Shown here: positions 29,636-39,334 of the stretch, piece by piece
Position numbering within the stretch: position 1 is the stretch's first letter
Layout: every line of letters begins with the position of its first letter
Source of the DNA: Kofleriaceae bacterium
GTDB lineage: Bacteria; Myxococcota_A; Polyangia; Haliangiales; Haliangiaceae
Assembly (NCBI GenBank): GCA_018058095.1
Contig: JAGPCO010000058.1
Coordinates: 1-44,661, forward strand
Length of the DNA stretch: 44,661 bases
Reading direction: 5' to 3'
Notes under the pieces: generated by a model
Database searches by the model: none
Told to the model about the DNA's origin: nothing
The model's input: only the letters and a program-made list of their open reading frames with translations
Position numbers and translations under genes: made by a program

Positions 29636-30289
29636 TCAGGCCGAGGCGACCGGGCGGGCCGGGGCGCCCAGGGCGGCGCCGAGCACCGCGAACGCCGAGC
29701 CCGCCGAGGTGGCCATCGGGCCCGGGTTGGTGGCGTCGAGGTTGGTGCGGGTCTCGTTGGCGGCGAAGGTGCCCAGGAGCAGGGCCCAGGCCACGTCGGC
29801 GATCTCGCCGGCGTTGACGGCGCGGTAGATGCCGGCGTGGATGCCGTCGGCAACACAGGCGCCGAGGTGGTCACGGACCCGGGCCAGGCCGGCCGAGATG
29901 GCGGTGCTGACCTCGGGCGAGAGCTGCTCCTTCACCCCCGGCTGCGCCAGCAGGCGGACGATCCGCGGGCCCTCGGCGTCGCGATCGGACCAGGTGGTCA
30001 GCAGCGCCCACATCTCGGGAAGGCGGTCGGCCACGTCGCTGCGGCTACGCAGGCGCGACATCTCGCCATCGAAGTAGGCCAGGGTGTCCTCGAGGAGCGA
30101 CACGTACAGGTCTTCCTTGGAGCGGAAGTACAGGTAGATGGCGCCGACCGAGAGCTGCGCCGCCCGGGCGATGTGCTCGATCGAGGCCCCGGCGTACCCG
30201 CGCTCGGCGAAGACCTGCCGGGCCGCCTCCTGGATGCGCCGCCGACGAGCCTGACGTTCCTGCAGTTTCCGCTCTTGGGTAGCCGTCAT
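29636..30289 (-). CDS. TetR family transcriptional regulator
   Basis: A 217-residue regulator. The N-terminal helix-turn-helix domain (about 15-63) reads RRRRIQEAARQVFAERGYAG, ASIEHIARAAQLSVGAIYLY and FRSKEDLYVSLL, the classic TetR pattern. The C-terminal ligand domain (70-217) is all-helical with an FDGEMSRL helix and a LLLGTFAANET helix close to the fatty-acid/FadR-like TetR group; the ligand is unknown. ATG 30289 is chosen because the track to 30334 adds non-conserved residues. The kinase gene lies 52 bases downstream on the same strand, so the two may form one unit. Confidence 0.9.
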   Translation of the reverse strand: MTATQERKLQERQARRRRIQEAARQVFAERGYAGASIEHIARAAQLSVGAIYLYFRSKEDLYVSLLEDTLAYFDGEMSRLRSRSDVADRLPEMWALLTTWSDRDAEGPRIVRLLAQPGVKEQLSPEVSTAISAGLARVRDHLGACVADGIHAGIYRAVNAGEIADVAWALLLGTFAANETRTNLDATNPGPMATSAGSAFAVLGAALGAPARPVASA

Positions 30290-30564
30290 GGGCGGTGGGC
30301 ATATCGCGGCCGGCTGCCGGGTGTAAACCGACATGATCTGTCACGACTGATAACTCCATGAAACCTAATGGGTAAGTGCCATTCGATCCCGCCATGAACG
30401 TGAAACTTGTGTCGACTTCTGGCTGGCCGATCGAGCTGACCTCCCCTCAGTCATTTCGGGCAGCTGCGCGCCGCGTCCCGGACCGAGCCGGCTTCGTGAA
30501 CCGGGCCCAGGGGCGACGGCGAATCGGTAGATCCGAGCTGTGCGGTGCTGCGTTGGCACCTCCC
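30290..30564. other. tetR upstream region
   Basis: These 275 bases lie between the divergent tetR and VWA genes. The part near 30330-30380 is AT-rich (GTGTAAACC, CTGATAACTCC, AACCTAATGGG) and is the likely promoter/operator region for tetR. No clear inverted repeat is seen by eye. Open frames here have no support. Confidence 0.4.
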
Positions 30565-31974
30565 ATGATCCCCGCCATGCGCCTGGCCCGCAGCAAGACC
30601 TCCCTCATCCTGGTCGCCACCGCCGCCATCCTGGTGGTGGCGCTCCTGGTCACCAGCCGGCGCCCAGGCCGCCGCGTCGGACGCGGCCAGCTCGAGCTGG
30701 CCGCGCGGCTGAGCTCGAGCTACGTGCTGCGCGGCGACGCGACCCAGGATCTGGCCATCTCGGTGCGGGCGCCGTCGCGTGCGGCGACGACCCGGCCGGA
30801 CGCGGCGGTGGCCATCGTCATCGACCGCAGTGGCTCGATGACCGACATGGCGCCCGGCGCGACCCAGCCGCCCATCGCCGAGGCGCGGCGCGCGGCCCAC
30901 GAGCTGGTCGATCGGCTCGGGGCCGGCGACCAGTTCGCCATCGTGACCTACTCGACCGACGCCTGGCTGCTGGCGCCGATGGCCCCGGCCACGGCCGAGG
31001 CGCGCGCCGCCGCTCACCGCGCCATCGACGGCATCGCCGCCGACGGCGGCACCAACATCTCGGCCGGGCTCGAGGCGGCCACCGCCCAGCTGACCCAGGT
31101 CGCGTCGACGGTCGCGGTGCGCCGCCTGGTGCTCCTGTCCGACGGCAAGGCCAACGAGGGCGTGTACACCCGGTCGGGCCTGGTCGCGCTGGCGGCCGAC
31201 ATCGCCCGCGCCGCCATCTCGATCTCCACCGTCGGAGTCGGCCTCGAGTTCGACGAGGCGACCATGACCGAGCTGGCCACCGCCGGCCGCGGCAACTACT
31301 ACTTCGCCGAGGACGCCAGCCGCCTGGCCACGCTGTTCGGCGATGAGCTGGCCTCGGTCGGCGCGACCGTGGCCTCGGCCGCCGAGCTGGTCATCACCCC
31401 GGCCTCCGGCCCGGCCGGCGCGGTCGAGCTGGTCGACGCCTACGGCTACCCGCTGCGGCGCGAGGGTGGGGCGGTCATCGTCCCGATCGCCGACCTGCGC
31501 AGCGGCGAGACCCGCAAGGTGGTGGTGCGGGCCCGCATCCGCGCCGGCGAGGTCGGCCGGCTCGACCTGGCCCGCATCGAGCTGCGCTACCGCGACGTCG
31601 ACACCGGCGCCGACGCGGCCCAGACCACGGTGGCCAGCGCGATCATCACCGACGACCACGCCGCGGTGCGCGCCGGCCTCGATCGCGACACCGTGCGGAT
31701 GGTCGAGCAGGCCCGCACCGCACGCGCGCTCGAGGAGGCCAACGCGGCCTACGATCGCGGCGGCTACGAGGCGGCGCGCCAGGTCATCGAGGCCCGCACC
31801 GTCGAGCTCGAGGCGGCCGCCGACGCGGTCGGCGACGGCGCGCTCAAGCAGGACCTGGGCCAGGCCGGGGCCCGCGCCCTCGACAACTTCGCGGCCGCCC
31901 CGGCGGCGGGCGCGGCCGGCGCCAGCCGCGCCTACAAGGGCAACGCGCAGGAGGCGTACAAGCTGGCGCGCTGA
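30565..31974 (+). CDS. Von Willebrand factor A domain protein, membrane-anchored
   Basis: About 469 residues. An N-terminal signal-anchor (LILVATAAILVVALLVTS) is followed by a VWA domain (about 80-260). Its MIDAS motif DRSGS is at residues 87-91, with the threonine in DGGTNISAGL and the aspartate in LLSDGKANEG. Beyond it lies a beta-rich domain and a C-terminal helical region (ARTARALEEANAAYDRGGYE). VWA proteins with this layout (Ca/Mg-dependent ligand binding at the envelope) are common in Myxococcota and are sometimes linked to MoxR ATPases, none of which is here. Either ATG 30565 or ATG 30577 could be the start. Confidence 0.8.
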   Translation: MIPAMRLARSKTSLILVATAAILVVALLVTSRRPGRRVGRGQLELAARLSSSYVLRGDATQDLAISVRAPSRAATTRPDAAVAIVIDRSGSMTDMAPGATQPPIAEARRAAHELVDRLGAGDQFAIVTYSTDAWLLAPMAPATAEARAAAHRAIDGIAADGGTNISAGLEAATAQLTQVASTVAVRRLVLLSDGKANEGVYTRSGLVALAADIARAAISISTVGVGLEFDEATMTELATAGRGNYYFAEDASRLATLFGDELASVGATVASAAELVITPASGPAGAVELVDAYGYPLRREGGAVIVPIADLRSGETRKVVVRARIRAGEVGRLDLARIELRYRDVDTGADAAQTTVASAIITDDHAAVRAGLDRDTVRMVEQARTARALEEANAAYDRGGYEAARQVIEARTVELEAAADAVGDGALKQDLGQAGARALDNFAAAPAAGAAGASRAYKGNAQEAYKLAR

Positions 31975-31975
31975 T

Positions 31976-32758
31976 TCAGGCCGCGCGCGGCGCGGCGTCG
32001 ACCGACACGATGACCAGCGGCAGGTCGGGGCCGGAGCGCAGGGCGGCGCGCAGGGGCGGCGAGCGATAGTCGGCCGCGGCGCCGGCGGGGTCGGCCACCT
32101 GGGTCTTGTAGCCGACGACCTCGACCTCGGCCCCGAGCGGCAACACTCGCTCGCTGGCCAGCACGGTGGCGCCGCCGTGGGCGCGGACCCGCTCGCGCAC
32201 CGGCTCGGGCACGCCGTCGTGGTCGAGCCGCGCCGCCGGGTAGGGCATGCCCTCGCGGTCGTCGCTGAGCCAGCGCGCGCCGGCCGCCTCGACGGTGATG
32301 CGCTGGCCGCGCGGGTCGACCAGGGTGAAGTCGACCGCGGCCTCGTGGACCCAGGCGCCGGCGGCGACGAAGCCGAGCCGGCGGTACACGCCCGGGGTGG
32401 CGTGCAGGAGGCCGGTCAGGGGCGCCGCGGCCTCGACGCGGCCACGCACCAGCACCAGCTCGCCGTCGTCGTGCCGGCCGAGCTCGGCCAGCGGGATGTG
32501 GCCGCGGGTGAGCCGAGCCAGCTGGCGCTGGAACGCCAGCCGGCCGGCCTTCTCACCGACCACGGCCAGGCCGACGCCGCCCATCGCCAGCAGCTTCCAC
32601 GCCAGCAGCAGCGGCGGCGCCGCCACCACCGCGCCGACCCCGGCCACCACGCCACCACCCCAGATGGCGCCGCTGGTCATCCAGCGGGCGCGCCGGACCG
32701 CGGCCGGCATCCAGGCCCGATCGTGATCGCGGCGGTGGGTTCGCTGGACGGCCAGCAC
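31976..32758 (-). CDS. GIDE/MUL1-like membrane protein
   Basis: A 260-residue protein with two hydrophobic segments (about 30-50 and 53-70) followed by a beta-rich domain. The domain pattern GELVLVRGRVEAAAPL, PGVYRRLGF, HEAAVDFTLVDPRGQRITVE and ERVLPLGAEVEVVGY resembles the GIDE/BAM domain of eukaryotic MUL1-type E3 ligases and their bacterial relatives. The RING finger is absent, as in bacterial homologues, so ligase activity is not implied. The start could be GTG 32758 or the internal ATG at residue 17. It is divergent from a scramblase-like gene, with only 66 bases between them. The family assignment is moderate. Confidence 0.5.
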   Translation of the reverse strand: MLAVQRTHRRDHDRAWMPAAVRRARWMTSGAIWGGGVVAGVGAVVAAPPLLLAWKLLAMGGVGLAVVGEKAGRLAFQRQLARLTRGHIPLAELGRHDDGELVLVRGRVEAAAPLTGLLHATPGVYRRLGFVAAGAWVHEAAVDFTLVDPRGQRITVEAAGARWLSDDREGMPYPAARLDHDGVPEPVRERVRAHGGATVLASERVLPLGAEVEVVGYKTQVADPAGAAADYRSPPLRAALRSGPDLPLVIVSVDAAPRAA

Positions 32759-32811
32759 GTTGCTAGCGCTTCACCCGGCCAGAGCGGCATGCGACGGACA
32801 TGGCCCTAGTG

Positions 32812-32817
32812 TAGCGT
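32812..32817 (+). promoter_or_regulatory. Candidate -10 box for scramblase gene
   Basis: TAGCGT ends 7 bases before the ATG at 32825 with no Shine-Dalgarno between. The same hexamer with a 5-base gap precedes the gene at 24274. Confidence 0.4.
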
Positions 32818-32824
32818 CAGGGCC

Positions 32825-33475
32825 ATGGACTCATCGCTCGTTCCGACCGGAACTGCGGCCCTGGCCGTGTTCGCTCGCCCGTCTCGCCTGTCCGTGCGGC
32901 AGCGCAAGCGCTGGCTCGAGATCCTGTTCGCGTGGGACGCCAAGAACACCTACGTCGTCTACGACGAGAGCGGCTCGCCGGTGCTCGAGGTGCGCGAGGA
33001 CGGCACCGGCTTCGGCAACTTCCTCAAGCGGCTGTTCCTCGGCGCGTTCCGCCCGTTCACCTCGCAGGTCGAGGACCTGGCCAGCCAGCAGCCGGCGCTG
33101 CGCCTGCGCCGGCCGTTCCGCTTCTACTTCCACCGGCTCGAGGTGCGCGACGGCGCCGGCAACGTGCTGGGCGCCATCCAGCGGCGCTGGACCTGGGTCC
33201 GCCGCAAGTACACCGTCGAGGGCCCCGACGGCGCCGAGGTGGCGACGCTGTTCGGCCCGTTCTGGCGGCCGTGGACGTTCAAGATCATGCTGCCGGGCCA
33301 GCCGACCGAGGTCGGCCTGCTGCAGAAGAAGTGGAGCGGCCTGGCCAAGGAGATGTTCACCGAGGCCGACAACTTCTGGGTCGAGCTCGAGCGCGTGCCC
33401 GACCCGAACCTGCGCGCCCTGCTGTTCGCGGCGACCGTGCTGGTCGACGTCGTCCACTTCGAGCGCTCGGCCTAG
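32825..33475 (+). CDS. Phospholipid scramblase-like protein
   Basis: A 216-residue protein of the scramblase/LURP-one superfamily. It shows the repeated beta-strand pattern of the tubby-like fold: NTYVVYDESGSPVLEVREDG, FRFYFHRLEVRDGAGNVLG and RKYTVEGPDGAEVATLFG. It ends in a hydrophobic helix LRALLFAATVLVDVVHFE like the C-terminal membrane/core helix. Eukaryotic relatives move lipids between leaflets or bind membranes; bacterial members are little studied. It is divergent from the GIDE-like gene and terminated by a strong hairpin. Confidence 0.75.
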   Translation: MDSSLVPTGTAALAVFARPSRLSVRQRKRWLEILFAWDAKNTYVVYDESGSPVLEVREDGTGFGNFLKRLFLGAFRPFTSQVEDLASQQPALRLRRPFRFYFHRLEVRDGAGNVLGAIQRRWTWVRRKYTVEGPDGAEVATLFGPFWRPWTFKIMLPGQPTEVGLLQKKWSGLAKEMFTEADNFWVELERVPDPNLRALLFAATVLVDVVHFERSA

Positions 33476-33520
33476 CAGGGCGCCGAGAAACGCCGGCGCA
33501 GCGGCGGTTCTCGCGCCCTG
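33476..33520. terminator. Long hairpin between convergent genes
   Basis: CAGGGCG-CCGAGAA (33476-33489) pairs with TTCTCGCGCCCTG (33508-33520) over 13 bases with one bulge. An inner CGCCG/CGGCG stem extends it. It begins right after the scramblase stop and faces the convergent reductase gene, so it may act in both directions. Confidence 0.65.
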
Positions 33521-33522
33521 AT

Positions 33523-33546
33523 CCCGTGCCCGTGCCCGTGCCCGTG
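33523..33546. repeat. Hexanucleotide repeat (CCCGTG)4
   Basis: Four perfect CCCGTG units plus CCCG follow the terminator hairpin. It is the fourth period-6 array in this window. Confidence 0.8.
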
Positions 33547-33561
33547 CCCGATCGCTCGGTC

Positions 33562-33587
33562 GGCGCCGGCGGCGACACGCCGGCGCC
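33562..33587. terminator. Perfect 10-bp stem hairpin downstream of reductase
   Basis: GGCGCCGGCG (33562-33571) pairs with CGCCGGCGCC (33578-33587) around a GCGACA loop. It lies about 37 bases past the stop of the minus-strand reductase gene. No T tract is present. Confidence 0.45.
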
Positions 33588-33623
33588 CCGGCGGCGACAG
33601 GCGCCGGCGCCAGGCTCGTGCGT

Positions 33624-34826
33624 TCAGGCCTGCTCGGCCGCGCGCAGGGCGCGCAGCCGGCCCCAGCGCCGGGTGGCGTGGCGCAACCCAGCGCGGGCGA
33701 TGCGCAGCTTCTGGTCGGCCAGGACCTCGCTGCCGGACACCCGGGCCGCGTACATCTCGAGCATGTCGGGGTCGTACAGCACCAGCGACATCCACTCGCG
33801 CCAGCGCGGGCCGCGCTGGTACAGCAGGCCGGCCAGGATGCGATCGAGGTTGAGCTCGCGCCCGACCACGGCCCGGCGCAGGGCCCGACGGTAGCCGGCG
33901 AACGACACGTCGCCGCTGGCCAGGGCGTGGGCGGCGGCGTCACCGGCGATGGCGGCGTGCTCCATGGCGACCGCGATGCCCTCGCCGGTGAGGGCGTCGA
34001 TGCCGGCGGCGTCGCCGACGGTGAGCAGGCGTGGCCCGGCCACCGGCGCGTCGGGCTGGTAGCCCCACACCGGCCAGCCCCGGCTGCCGCGCGCCGGCAG
34101 CTCGACGCCGTGCGGCGCCAGGCCGTGGCGCAGGTCGGCCAGGAGGGCCGGGCCGCCGCGGCGGTCGGCCGGGTAGTGCATGATGCCGACGTTGACGCGG
34201 TCGGCGCTGACCGGGAACACCCACAGGTACCCGCGCACGCCACGCGGCATGAGGGTGAAGTCGTAGACCATGCGGGTGTCGCCGCGCCGGGCCGGCGGGC
34301 AGGCCAGCTCGTGCATGAACAGCCGGTGCGGCAGCGGCTTGGCGTTGCCGAGCAGGTGGGCCCGCACCACCGAGGCCACGCCGTCGGCGCCGATGACGAC
34401 GCGCGCGCGTAGATCGCCGCGGTTGGTGCGCACGGTCACGCCGTCGTGATCGACGGCGATGGCCTCGGCGCTGACGCCCTCGCGCACCTCGACCCCGCGC
34501 TCGCGCACCTGCGCCACCAGGTCGGCGTCGAACTCGGTGCGGCGGATGATGTTGACCGGGCGGCCGAGCCGGACCGTGCGCTCGAACTGGCCGAACCGGA
34601 CCACCGCGTCGTGCGAGGCCACGTGCGGCACCCGCAGGGCCAGCCCGACCGCCGCCAGGGCCTCGTCGGTGTGGCCGGTCAGGCCGCCGCCGCACGGCTT
34701 GTCGCGCGGCAGGTCGTAGCGCTCGAGCACGACCACGTCGCGCACGCCGCGCTGGTGCAGCCGGGCCGCCGCCGCCGCGCCGCCCGGGCCGGCGCCGATG
34801 ATCACCACGTCGTGCCGGGCCGCCAT
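33624..34826 (-). CDS. Geranylgeranyl reductase family FAD-dependent oxidoreductase
   Basis: A 400-residue flavoprotein. The FAD-binding GAGPGG (11-16) follows VVII. The family signature [10 protein letters not shown] (Cys45) is near residue 42-51, and [20 protein letters not shown] forms the second FAD motif. These enzymes reduce polyprenyl double bonds (archaeal lipids, chlorophyll phytyl chain, menaquinone side chain). A role in menaquinone or isoprenoid saturation is plausible, but the substrate is not shown by sequence. ATG 34826 is the natural start of the FAD motif. A TACACG hexamer lies 8 bases upstream. Confidence 0.9.
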   Translation of the reverse strand: MAARHDVVIIGAGPGGAAAAARLHQRGVRDVVVLERYDLPRDKPCGGGLTGHTDEALAAVGLALRVPHVASHDAVVRFGQFERTVRLGRPVNIIRRTEFDADLVAQVRERGVEVREGVSAEAIAVDHDGVTVRTNRGDLRARVVIGADGVASVVRAHLLGNAKPLPHRLFMHELACPPARRGDTRMVYDFTLMPRGVRGYLWVFPVSADRVNVGIMHYPADRRGGPALLADLRHGLAPHGVELPARGSRGWPVWGYQPDAPVAGPRLLTVGDAAGIDALTGEGIAVAMEHAAIAGDAAAHALASGDVSFAGYRRALRRAVVGRELNLDRILAGLLYQRGPRWREWMSLVLYDPDMLEMYAARVSGSEVLADQKLRIARAGLRHATRRWGRLRALRAAEQA

Positions 34827-34898
34827 CGCCGCCCCGTGTAGCACGGCGGCGCTCGTCCGTGCCCGCTCCGCGCGCGCCCGGCCGCCCGTCGATCTCGC

Positions 34899-34927
34899 TT
34901 GCCGGCTCGAGCCTGTTAGTGTACACA
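34899..34927 (+). promoter_or_regulatory. Promoter candidate for NADAR gene, with palindrome
   Basis: TTGCCG (34899-34904) and TACACA (34922-34927) are separated by 17 bases. The -10 box is embedded in the palindrome GTGTACAC (34919-34926). It lies 10 bases before the ATG, giving almost no leader. Confidence 0.35.
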
Positions 34928-34937
34928 GGACACCATC

Positions 34938-35417
34938 ATGATCCGCCGGACCAAGCTGCACACGTTCTTCTTCCGCCCCGACGCGCCGTTCTCGCAGTGG
35001 CACCCGGCCCGGTTCGAGGTCGACGGCGTGCCGTTCGCGTGCGCCGAGCAGTACATGATGTACGGCAAGGCGGTGCTGTTCGCCGACGCCGAGGCGGCGG
35101 CGCGGATCCTGGCGGCCGGGTCGCCGCGCCAGCAGAAGGCGATCGGCCGGCAGGTGCGCGGCTTCGACGAGGCGCGCTGGCGGGCGGCGCGGATGGACAT
35201 CGTCCGGACCGGCAGCCTGGCCAAGTTCGGGCAGAACCCGGCGCTGCGCGCGGCGCTGCTCGAGACCGCGCCGACGACGCTGGTCGAGGCGTCGCCGTTC
35301 GATCGGGTGTGGGGCATCGGCCTGTCGGCCGACGACCCGCGCGCCGACGACCCGAGCCGGTGGCGCGGGCAGAACCTGCTCGGCCAGATCCTGACCGAGG
35401 TCCGGGCCGCGCTGTGA
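34938..35417 (+). CDS. NADAR family protein (YbiA-like)
   Basis: A 159-residue NADAR domain protein. The family signature is clear: [30 protein letters not shown], then [41 protein letters not shown] and [20 protein letters not shown] proteins are N-glycosidases or related enzymes: E. coli YbiA acts on a harmful early riboflavin intermediate, and other members reverse ADP-ribosylation of guanine. No ADP-ribosyltransferase or riboflavin genes are adjacent, so the role is open. It stands alone, divergent from the reductase gene. Confidence 0.92.
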   Translation: MIRRTKLHTFFFRPDAPFSQWHPARFEVDGVPFACAEQYMMYGKAVLFADAEAAARILAAGSPRQQKAIGRQVRGFDEARWRAARMDIVRTGSLAKFGQNPALRAALLETAPTTLVEASPFDRVWGIGLSADDPRADDPSRWRGQNLLGQILTEVRAAL

Positions 35418-35455
35418 GGCGGCGTCGGGGCCAGCGGGGCCAGGCCGTGCGTGGG

Positions 35456-37111
<1,656 letters not shown>

Positions 37112-37148
37112 GGCGGGGCGACCCTACCGCGTCGGCCGCGGGTTGGCG

Positions 37149-37154
37149 TAGGCT
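37149..37154 (+). promoter_or_regulatory. Candidate -10 box for the lipoprotein operon
   Basis: TAGGCT ends 7 bases before the ATG at 37162. A GGAGGGG run lies between it and the start and could serve as a Shine-Dalgarno only if transcription begins earlier. The same TAGGCT hexamer precedes the lapA mini-ORF. Confidence 0.35.
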
Positions 37155-37161
37155 GGAGGGG

Positions 37162-38127
37162 ATGCTGCAGCGGGATGCGACCGGGGGGGCGCGCACGACC
37201 AGGCCGCGGTCGCCTGGCCGGCACGTGCTGGCGGCGGTGTTGGGCCTGGCCGCCGCGGCCGGCTGCGGTTCCGGCGGCGGTGCCACCGGCGACTGCGAGG
37301 TGCTGTGCAGCGACGATCGCGAGTGCCCGAGCGGCCTGGTGTGCGGCGTCGGCGCCCGCTGCGTCGGTGACCGGGCGGCGACCTGTGACGGCGTGGGCGT
37401 GGACGGGCCGATCGACGGTCGATCGTGCGGCACCCACGACGAGGACCGGGACGGCCTGCCCGACGGCTGCGATCCGTGCCCACACGCCGCCGCGGACTCC
37501 GGTGACGATGCGGACCAGGACGGCGTGGCGATCGGTTGTGACCCCAATGACTCGGCGGCGGGCGACGTGATCGTGCTGTTCGACGGCCTGCCGGGCGACA
37601 CCGTCTATCAGCAGTCGCCCGGCTGGCGGGTCGACGTCGACCAGCACCGGGTCGAGACGGTCGGCGCTCCCGACCTGGCGTGGCTGACCTGGCGCGTGCC
37701 CGGCATCGGCGAGCGGTTCAAGCTCACCGCCGAGGTCGAGGTCCGAAGCCGGGGTGCGTCCCTGCAGCCGTGGCTCGGTCTCGGCCGGGGCCTCGGCGGC
37801 ACCATCAACCAGGACGCCGCGGGCTTCGTTTGCCGGATCGATCTGACGCCGATCCCGGACATGCCGCAGGTGCGCGCCACCCGCTTGCCCACCAACGACC
37901 TCGACGGGCAGGCTGCCGCGGCCGAGGTGCCGCTGGGACGGCGCTACAGCCTCAACTACGAGTCGTCGGCGTTCTCGTCCCAGTGCCGCTTCACCTTGCT
38001 CGAGGGGCCCGCCAGCGATCTCATCGCGGAGAACTCGGGCAACGTGTCCGACGACCTGGGGCTCATCGTCCACGGCGCCGACCTCGTGGTGCACTGGTTC
38101 CAGGTGACCCGGATCAACCGCCCATGA
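37162..38127 (+). CDS. Acidic Cys-rich lipoprotein, paralogue 1 of 4
   Basis: A 321-residue lipoprotein with a twin-basic n-region and lipobox AAGC. Three parts follow. First is a six-cysteine mini-domain ([18 protein letters not shown], then CVGDRAATC). Second is one thrombospondin type-3-like calcium motif with [15 protein letters not shown] and [15 protein letters not shown]. Third is a C-terminal beta-rich domain of about 190 residues ([39 protein letters not shown]), likely lectin-like. The same order occurs in the next three paralogues. The array is probably exposed at the surface and may bind calcium or glycans. It heads a five-gene overlapping operon. Confidence 0.7.
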   Translation: MLQRDATGGARTTRPRSPGRHVLAAVLGLAAAAGCGSGGGATGDCEVLCSDDRECPSGLVCGVGARCVGDRAATCDGVGVDGPIDGRSCGTHDEDRDGLPDGCDPCPHAAADSGDDADQDGVAIGCDPNDSAAGDVIVLFDGLPGDTVYQQSPGWRVDVDQHRVETVGAPDLAWLTWRVPGIGERFKLTAEVEVRSRGASLQPWLGLGRGLGGTINQDAAGFVCRIDLTPIPDMPQVRATRLPTNDLDGQAAAAEVPLGRRYSLNYESSAFSSQCRFTLLEGPASDLIAENSGNVSDDLGLIVHGADLVVHWFQVTRINRP

Positions 38128-38411
38128 GTCGCTCGAGGTCGCTGTTCTCGCTGCTCCTCGTCGCCGTGGTGCTGAACGCGCCCGGCTGCAAGACCGTCGC
38201 CAAGGGAGACGTGTTCGAGGCCGACCTGGTCGCCGCGCTGACCTCGGCCGGCCGCGCCGTCGAGCGGGTCGACTGCCCCGACCGCATCCCGCTCGGGCGC
38301 GTCAACCGCTTCCGCTGCCAGGCCACGCTGCAGGGCGGCGCCCAGCTCGGCCTCGACGTCGAGCTCGACGCCGACGGCGCGCTCGGCTGGAAGGCGGCCG
38401 CGCTGCCATGA
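38124..38411 (+). CDS. Small DUF4333-like lipoprotein
   Basis: A 95-residue lipoprotein with an obvious signal (LFSLLLVAVVLNAPGC). The mature part resembles DUF4333: a helix FEADLVAALTSAGRAV, then VDCPDRIPLGRVNRFRCQA and a strand pair LGLDVELDADGALGWK. The two cysteines (in VDCP and FRCQ) are the family pair. DUF4333 proteins occur mainly in Actinobacteria as small exported proteins of unknown role. It is linked to both neighbours by ATGA overlaps, so it is expressed with the paralogue array. Confidence 0.7.
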   Translation: MSRSRSLFSLLLVAVVLNAPGCKTVAKGDVFEADLVAALTSAGRAVERVDCPDRIPLGRVNRFRCQATLQGGAQLGLDVELDADGALGWKAAALP

Positions 38412-39334
38412 GCGGCCGCGGCGCTGCCCTGATCGTCGCGCTGGCCGCCGCCGCCGGCTGCTACCGCGGCGGTGGCGCCAGCGGCGAGTGCGAGATCGTG
38501 TGCGTCGACGACGCCGAGTGCCCGGCCGGCCTGGTGTGTGGCCTCGCCGGGCGCTGCGTCGGCATGCGGGAGGCGTCGTGCGCAGACCTGGGCCCGGATG
38601 GCCCCCCGCGCGACGCCGAACCGCCGCCGGACGCGCGCGACTGCCGGCTCGGGGGCGACGAGGACAGCGACGGCACGGTCAACGGATGTGACCTGTGCCC
38701 GATCAACAGCAACCTCAACAACTTCGATGGCGACGAGGTCGGCCAGTCGTGCGACCCGCGTGACGGTGGCGGCGGCGGCCCGGAGCGCCACGTCTTCTTC
38801 GACGGGTTCGAGACGGTGGTCAAGCGTTACGACCAGGCCGGCGCCTGGATGGCCACGCTGGCGGGTGATGGCGACGTCACGACCATGGGAATGCCCGACC
38901 TGGCCCACTTGACGTGGCGGCTGCCCGGCCTGCCCGAGCACATCCTGGTGGCGGCGAGCCTCACGGTTCATCAGATCGGCGGGGCCCAGCCGTGGATCGC
39001 CGTCGGGCGGGCCATCGGCGGGACCTCCGCGCAGGACGCGGCCGGGCAGGGCTGCCGGCTCAGCCTCGGCAACCCGGGCGAGGGCGCCCTGGTGGATCTG
39101 CCAAGCACCAACCACGCCACCGGCGCGGTCCCCTTCCTGGTCGAGGAGCGGCTGCAGGTCGCGGCCTGGTGGTCGCCCACCGATGGCACGCAGTGCCGCT
39201 TCGGTAACATCGACGCACCATCGCCATCGCCGTTCGGCACGGTCCTGACCGCGCCGAGCGACAACCAGGTCGGGGTCATCGTCCACGACGCGTCGGTCAC
39301 GATCCACTGGCTGATGGTGGTGGAGAGCCAGTGA
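38408..39334 (+). CDS. Acidic Cys-rich lipoprotein, paralogue 2 of 4
   Basis: A 308-residue lipoprotein starting MSGRGAALIVALAAAAGC. The N-terminal mature sequence YRGGGASGECEIV is shared word for word with paralogue 3, including ECPAGLVCGLAGRCVGMR. One calcium-type motif (DEDSDGTVNGCDLCPINSN) is followed by the beta-rich C-terminal domain (HVFFDGFETV, LTWRLPGLPEH, WIAVGRAIGGT, QCRFGNID). The first 80 codons are nearly identical to paralogue 3 at DNA level, so the duplication or a later gene conversion is recent. Confidence 0.7.
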   Translation: MSGRGAALIVALAAAAGCYRGGGASGECEIVCVDDAECPAGLVCGLAGRCVGMREASCADLGPDGPPRDAEPPPDARDCRLGGDEDSDGTVNGCDLCPINSNLNNFDGDEVGQSCDPRDGGGGGPERHVFFDGFETVVKRYDQAGAWMATLAGDGDVTTMGMPDLAHLTWRLPGLPEHILVAASLTVHQIGGAQPWIAVGRAIGGTSAQDAAGQGCRLSLGNPGEGALVDLPSTNHATGAVPFLVEERLQVAAWWSPTDGTQCRFGNIDAPSPSPFGTVLTAPSDNQVGVIVHDASVTIHWLMVVESQ

